Below are positions 59,686-64,000 of a stretch of DNA of 64,000 nt, piece by piece; positions within the stretch are counted from its first letter, which is position 1; every line of letters starts with the position of its first letter. The stretch is taken from contig AP019416.1 of NCBI GenBank assembly GCA_004295565.1, forward strand, positions 1,550,001 through 1,614,000. The letters run 5' to 3'. A program made the position numbers and the translations under genes. Source of the DNA: Vreelandella olivaria (GTDB taxonomy: Bacteria; Pseudomonadota; Gammaproteobacteria; Pseudomonadales; Halomonadaceae). The notes below the pieces were generated by a model. That model saw only the letters and a list, made by a program, of their open reading frames with translations, had not been told where the DNA came from and did no database searches.

Positions 59686-60362
59686 ATGAATTGGAAAGAT
59701 TTAATTAAATATTCCAGCGTACAGTTAAGGAAGCTGGATGAACAAGGAATGCCTTGTGGGATTGGTTCAGGCTGTTTATTAGATTTTAAGCAACATAGAT
59801 TTTTGATTACTGTTTTTCATGTTGCAGAGAAGTCATCAGATTGGTGTGCTCAAGTAAAATTTAATGATGATATCCAGAAAATAGAAGTCCTTTTTTAAAT
59901 AAATTTAATTATATTGGTGATTTTAGTTCTGATAAAAAATCTATCAAAGATGTTGAGTTTTCTTTCCATCCCGTAAGACCTGATTTTAAGTGTTATTTTC
60001 AAAATAGGAACTGGAAAGGAGAGACTTTAGAGAGTGCTGAGAGACCTGTTCTCAAAACGTCGGATATTGGTGAGCCTAATAAGTCCACAAAATATGGCTT
60101 TTCCGGTGATATAAGGCCAGAGATTATCTTAGACCAAAATACATTTATAACAGATCACCACACTTATCATGGTTTAGAATACGATAGAACTGAAAATGAT
60201 CTGCATTATTTTAAAATGCCAGAAGAACATCCAGGTCATGATTTCTTTCAAGGATGCAGCGGTGCTCCAATCATTGGAGAAGACGGAAAAGTTGTTAGCT
60301 TGGTAAGTGGTGGTTCACTTGAAAAAATGAAATATATGGCAACAACCTATCTAAGTGCATAA
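59686..60362 (+). CDS. trypsin-like serine protease, cassette 1 (one frame break)
   Basis: The product is about 226 residues. The N-terminal part has GIGSGCLLDFKQHRFLITVFH with the catalytic His (VFHVAE, replacing the usual TAAHV). The nucleophile is in FQGCSGAPIIGEDGKVV (GxSGxP), and an acidic residue is expected between them. No signal peptide is present, so it should act in the cytoplasm. A T is lost near 59896 (expected EVLFLNKFNYIGDF). ATG 59686 is chosen because the earlier ATG at 59644 lies in the IS end. Cytoplasmic trypsin-like proteases are common effectors in phage defence. Confidence 0.78.
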
Positions 60363-60392
60363 GAACATTAGATCTGTTTATAACGTAAGTAA

Positions 60393-60494
60393 CACATAAC
60401 AAGTGCCGGCAACCGACTGCAAAGACTGGCGGTTGTTTTGCTAAAACCAGGAAAACAACCGCCAGTCTTTGCAGCAGCTGCGGCAGGCGTTAGC
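60393..60494 (+). other. integron attC-like site 1
   Basis: The outer arms TAACAAGTGCC (60397-60407) and GGCAGGCGTTA (60482-60492) are complementary. Inside lies a perfect 23-bp inverted repeat (60417-60439 with 60452-60474). The layout resembles long VCR-type attC sites. The flawless inner stem is unusual. Confidence 0.7.
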
Positions 60495-60512
60495 ACCCTC
60501 AAGGAGTACTGA

Positions 60513-61270
60513 GTGATCTCAAAGAAAGAGCTAAAAGAACTAGTAATTGCTCTTGGTAAAAATATTTGTTCCCAGACTTTACCAACAAACTCACGTGGTT
60601 TGTTGTTACAGTTGGCGGAACAATTATTTTGACCCCAACTGCTTTTAAGCAGATATTTTATAACTGGCTGGTTGCAACCTTTAACTTGAATTCTGGGGTG
60701 CAATTCACGTTTGCAGAGCTAGAATCGAGTACAGCTGACTATACTTTGGGCTTTTCTCTCATCGCATTAGCATTAATCCATAACGTCGCAAACAGGTACT
60801 TTATTTATAAAACCGGTGACATCGCAGCAACCGAAGCAAAGGAGCTAGAGGCAGTAGATCGTGCACTGTTTGAAAGATTTCTAGCAGAGTTTCCCTCTAA
60901 TTCAAGATCGGTGGTTCTTTTAAAAGAGCATGACTTCGGTAACTCCTACCATGACAACAATACCGACGAAATTGATCGCTTCGTGGACACATGGAATACC
61001 GCAGAAACAGAGTTTTTGGATCAGGAACTTGAGGCAGCTCGCAAAAATCTATATCAGAAAATGCATGAATTTATATATAGGCTAGCCCAAAGCTCTGGTT
61101 ATATTCACACAGGCCCTATGCTGTCCGCTGTTCCCGATGCCTACCGTGGAGCTTGGGATTGGCCTGAACATGTCGATTTGCGAATTAAAGAACTTAATGA
61201 TAAAAGCACCGAGTGCTATAAACTTCATCAGCAGTTCGTCATGCTTGGGCGGCGTAAGCTAAAGTGCTAA
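60513..61270 (+). CDS. two-helix membrane protein, cassette 2 (one frame break)
   Basis: This is a protein of about 253 residues from GTG 60513, with AAGGAG six bases upstream. Two hydrophobic segments follow the short N-terminus (TWFVVTVGGTIILTPTAFK and YTLGFSLIALALIHNVANR). The rest is a charged cytoplasmic helical domain. A T is missing near 60565 (expected GKNILFPDFTNKL). The stop lies in the following attC. I do not recognise a family. Small membrane proteins with a helical soluble part occur in defence cassettes, but that is only an analogy. Confidence 0.65.
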
Positions 61271-61335
61271 CAAGGCGCTGCTGTCGGACAAATTTTCCGC
61301 TGCGCTTCAAATTTGCCGCAGAGCGCGGCGTTATA
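61266..61335 (+). other. integron attC-like site 2
   Basis: About 70 bases: TAACAAGGCGC (61268-61278) at the left and GCGCGGCGTTA (61323-61333) at the right. The inner arms GGACAAATTTTCCGC and CAAATTTGCCGC face each other around CGCTT. Size and arms are typical of attC. Confidence 0.9.
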
Positions 61336-61373
61336 TTCACAACCTGGCTTGGCTTGGTCACATAAGGATAGTT

Positions 61374-62500
61374 ATGAGCAAAGGAAACGAAGGTGCTTTC
61401 ATATATGCAGACGAGTCTGGACACTCAGGTAAAGAAATCTTTAAAGAAGAATCACCTATTTATTATCAAGGCGCTGTAATTTCTGTTGGTGAAATAGAAT
61501 CGAAAGTCGCACCAATAATTCAAAGGTATTGCACTGAGAATGGGCTGGAAAGGTTGCATGGGTATGAACTTGGAGAAGAGGGAGTAAACAGCCTTTGCCT
61601 AGAACTACTGGAAGCCCTAGATGGAACTCAATGGAAGTTTCATTATACGATACTTCAAAAAGGTATATAGCGCCTACAAAATTTGTTGATACCGTTTTCG
61701 ATTGTTGGGACAATCCAGCAGTACACCCCTTTTGGTATACAACAGAGCTATTCAGACATATATTATGTATATTGATAGATGACATGATGGAAGAAGGATT
61801 AGACGTTGAGTTTTGGAGTTATTATTTAAAAGACGACTTGGATGGTCTCATCAATATATGCAAAGCCCTATTGGAAAAGGCTCCATATATTTACGATAAA
61901 AGAGCATGTGAAGTTGTCACCGCTGGCTTAAGCTATGCAATAGATAATCCTGATATTTTCACCCTTATATCAGCCAAAGGTAAAAGTGCATACAAAAACA
62001 GACTCCCAATATAATAGCCTTTTCTAGCTTGTTAACTGCGACGCATAGATTTTGTAAAGAGTATGGCGTATCAGTTTCAGAGCTAGTGCATGATCAAAGT
62101 GATGAATTCAAAGGTACCATGAGGGAGTATCACCGTATGTTCTTCGGTGTTGATTTTGAAGAAGATAAATTCGGTGGCATTCCTCAATTTAAGCAGGTCG
62201 AATACGATTTAGGGAATTCAAAATAGAATCTTCAAAAAATCGTATGGTTTACAAGTTGCAGACCTTTTTTTATGGTTGATTCAGCGAGATATTAAAGATA
62301 AAAACCTTGAAGAAACCAAAGCCAAGATATTAGATAACTCAGATGACTTTGTTATTTCAAGATCTATGTCTCTAGTAATCATTAAAGCCAGGCAATTTCA
62401 ACTAATGCAGCAGGAACTAACCACTGAGATGATAAAGGAAGGTAAAAAGCTAAACAAAAAATTGAAGCTAATCAAAAGGCTAAAATGGCAAAGTGAATAT
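61374..62500 (+). CDS. DUF3800 domain protein, cassette 3 (about four frame breaks)
   Basis: The product is about 375 residues from ATG 61374 (AAGGA upstream). The DUF3800 hallmarks are FIYADESGHSG at the start, ELVHDQSDEF (second acidic motif) near 62070-62100, and YGLQVADLFLWLIQRDI near 62250. The acidic residues suggest a nuclease-like metal site, and DUF3800 genes often sit in defence or mobile contexts. Breaks lie near 61655, 62010, 62225 and just before the end. The true stop is probably the TGA/TAA at 62493-62502 in the left arm of the next attC. Confidence 0.75.
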
Positions 62501-62590
62501 AACAAGGCGCTGCAATCGACTGTCAAACTATCATTCAAATTGCTGCGCAATTACGTGCCAGTTTTTCCAGCGCCTGAGCGCGGCGTTAAG
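62498..62590 (+). other. integron attC-like site 3
   Basis: TAACAAGGCGCTG (62500-62512) at the left and GAGCGCGGCGTTA (62576-62588) at the right are complementary with small bulges. The inner part (TTCAAATTGCTGCGCAATT) has a further hairpin. About 90 bases. Confidence 0.85.
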
Positions 62591-62614
62591 CATCCAATTC
62601 GAATCTGGGAATTT

Positions 62615-63709
62615 ATGAATAGTTCTAAGCACCCATTACAGCCTGATGCAACAATTCATAAGATACTTATTTCAACTACTAGCAGGATGGTTGGTGAGTT
62701 TATAAGTGATGATATTTTGATCTCTCATGCTTGGCAGAATTTCACAAATTCATCTGGTGCAATCAGGATGGAGGAAAATCCGGTATCTAGATCAGGTTTT
62801 ATTATTGCTTTTCAAACTGAGCCATATAGAAAAGAAGCTGGCATTGCGATTCCTGATTACTCTCCTGTTGGAGAGATTGTGTGTTCATACTTATCAGTCT
62901 TATTTGGAAAACGGTTTGACTGTCATGGGTTGGTAGAAGGTAGCGGTTTTTCAATACCCCTGATTTGTCCGCATATAGCAGCATATGTAATCCAAAGCTA
63001 CCGTTTAACACACATAAACAACGAAGCTGCTTCAAAATACCATTAAATCTTTCTAGCTTTTCTCCTTTATCCAGAATTTTGACAGGCTCAAATATTGATC
63101 CTGATTTCCAAACAAAATTGAATGCTGCGTGTAAGTTCTATATGCAGGCACTTCAGACTGTGGAGTATGAGCCTGAGGTGGCGTATCTACACTTAATTAC
63201 ATCAGGGGAAATACTTGCAGCATTTTTTAAATATAAAAGGAAGAAATATTAGATCAACAGATATTGGGTGTTCTAAATACTATTGAGAATGAGCTTGAGA
63301 ACGGAGAGAAGATATCTAGGCAGCTTTCGAATCGACTATTGGGCATTAAGAGCGGGTTTGTGAAGTCTCTCTGTTCGTTAGTTGATCAGCGGTTTTTGAG
63401 TCTAGGGAGTCCGATGTAGAATTTGGGTTCTTTAAGGCTGATTTAATTGAGCGAAGTATCGGTGCAGCATACGATTTACGTAGCAAGTATGTTCACACTG
63501 GAGTCCCTTTTGGAAACTGGGTTCAGCCTAGAGGTCATTACACTGATCTCCAGCTTGGTCGCCCCGTAGTTGGTGACAAGGACTTCTCAAAAATACTAGA
63601 GAAGGCACCAACGTTTCTAGGCTTAGAACGTTTCATTCGGTATTGTCTGTTAAATTTCATTGCATCAAATGGTTTTCCTGAGATCTTGGAATATCGAGAC
63701 AATGCTTAA
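62615..63709 (+). CDS. HEPN (ApeA-like) domain protein, cassette 4 (several frame breaks)
   Basis: This is a protein of about 365 residues from ATG 62615 to TAA 63707-63709. Segments are ISHAWQNFTNSSGAIRMEEN, FGKRFDCHGLVEGSGF, LNAACKFYMQALQTVEYEPE and the C-terminal motif GAAYDLRSKYVHTGVPFG. RSKYVH is an R-x4-H HEPN motif, and the surrounding YDLRS...HTG pattern is that of ApeA-type HEPN proteins, RNases that act in phage abortive infection. Breaks lie near 62950, 63250 and 63400. The rest of the protein is unassigned. Confidence 0.65.
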
Positions 63710-63775
63710 CAAGCGTAATCACGCGGAACAATTTTCCGCTGCGCTCCAAATTGTCCGGTGTTGCGGGCATTATAT
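63705..63775 (+). other. integron attC-like site 4
   Basis: TTAACAAGCG (63706-63715) at the left, inner arms CGGAACAATTTTCCGC and CAAATTGTCCG, and GCGGGCATTATA at the right. The right box has CATTA where GTTA is expected, so the site may be degenerate or carry a base error. Confidence 0.75.
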
Positions 63776-64000
63776 CAGTGTCGCCTTAAAGTCCGTTTCT
63801 GGGCGATCCTGTGTGAAAACACTCTGGCTGTCCTGAAGGATAAGCTTGTACGTTAAATCTGGAGCAAGCTTGCCATGCAACTACCTCAGAATTTACGAGA
63901 GAGCACCAATATTGATTGATTTTTGACCGGCGTGAGACGCTCCAAACGTTTTCACACGGCCTCGGCCGTAAGCAGTCCATCTGTGCCGCAAACTGAATCG
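63776..64000. other. region after the last cassette, possible IS fragment
   Basis: No supported gene. The inverted pair GTGTGAAAAC (63811-63820) and GTTTTCACAC (63948-63957) encloses about 130 bases and could be the ends of a small element or IS remnant. The window ends before this can be resolved. Confidence 0.3.

Larger units (their letters stand above)
59649..63775 (+). mobile_element. integron gene-cassette array without integrase (CALIN-like)
   Basis: Four genes on the same strand are each closely followed by an attC-like inverted repeat that starts TAACAAG and ends GCGTTA (or a variant). The stretch is much richer in A and T than the chromosome. No intI gene is seen in the window, so the array is either a detached cluster or continues from an integron beyond the right edge. 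The first cassette has lost its left side to the IS630-like element. Confidence 0.8.

Noticed and set aside
46869-64000. Second attachment site repeating the tRNA-Arg 3' end
   Set aside because: I looked for another copy of GGTTCGACTCCTGCCAGG downstream and found none in the window, so the right border of the island is not assigned from it.
1-64000. Mass pseudogenisation of the chromosome
   Set aside because: Breaks are single-base and in runs, and they hit essential genes and a fresh IS transposase equally. Sequence error explains them better.

Overview
The window looks like a chromosome segment of a moderately halophilic gammaproteobacterium of the Halomonas/Halomonadaceae type. The evidence is a GC-rich backbone, a conserved rppH-ptsP-lgt-thyA-folA block, twin OmpC-like porins and a complete CoA-dependent aminobenzoate cluster. 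I could not check taxonomy by search. One technical fact governs the whole annotation: at least thirty recognisable genes are broken by single-base gains or losses, nearly always in runs of identical bases. Housekeeping genes such as tex, gshA, mdh, ptsP, lgt, thyA, folA and pgm are affected. These are far more likely to be uncorrected read or assembly errors than real pseudogenes, so each broken gene is given here as one reconstructed CDS with its frame breaks noted.

Layout. Positions 1-5.8 kb (+) hold the end of a DUF1127 gene, tex, gshA, dsbB and an alpha/beta hydrolase. Positions 19.0-5.96 kb (-) form one long catabolic operon: an FAD monooxygenase/old-yellow-enzyme fusion acting on 2-aminobenzoyl-CoA, an SDR, a MarR regulator, an enoyl-CoA hydratase, an acyl-CoA dehydrogenase, an aryl-CoA ligase, a five-part Liv-type ABC importer, a thioesterase and a RidA protein. 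Together they would import an aromatic acid, activate it to the CoA ester, dearomatise it and degrade it by beta-oxidation-like steps. Positions 19-25.6 kb carry rsd, an RND efflux pair and mdh. Positions 25.7-27.6 kb carry two small toxin-antitoxin-like gene pairs embedded among about 150-bp palindromic repeats. Positions 27.7-46.7 kb are core genome: a HAD phosphatase, rppH, ptsP, an NRDE protein, a membrane receiver protein, lgt, an inserted MntA-HepT pair, thyA, folA, proQ, two porins, pgm, a RAYT transposase, a diguanylate cyclase and an AEC transporter.

From tRNA-Arg(CCU) at 46817 the content becomes accessory. A P4-like satellite island runs from about 46.9 to 58.5 kb: a tyrosine integrase, a zinc-finger/degenerate isochorismatase fusion, AlpA, a P4-CI-RNA-like immunity region, small ORFs, a Toprim primase and a DUF927 ATPase. 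A GGCAACA iteron cluster there is a candidate origin. A complete IS66 element with a perfect 8-bp target duplication interrupts one small gene of the island. After an IS630-like element, 59.7-63.8 kb is AT-rich and organised as integron gene cassettes: four genes in the same direction, each followed by an attC-like element, with no integrase in the window. The cassettes encode a trypsin-like protease, a two-helix membrane protein, a DUF3800 protein and a HEPN (ApeA-like) protein, which looks like a set of defence genes.

The most novel items are the zinc-finger/pseudo-isochorismatase fusion beside the integrase and the defence-flavoured cassette array. The palindromic repeat family around the toxin-antitoxin pairs and the CI-RNA-like region also merit follow-up.
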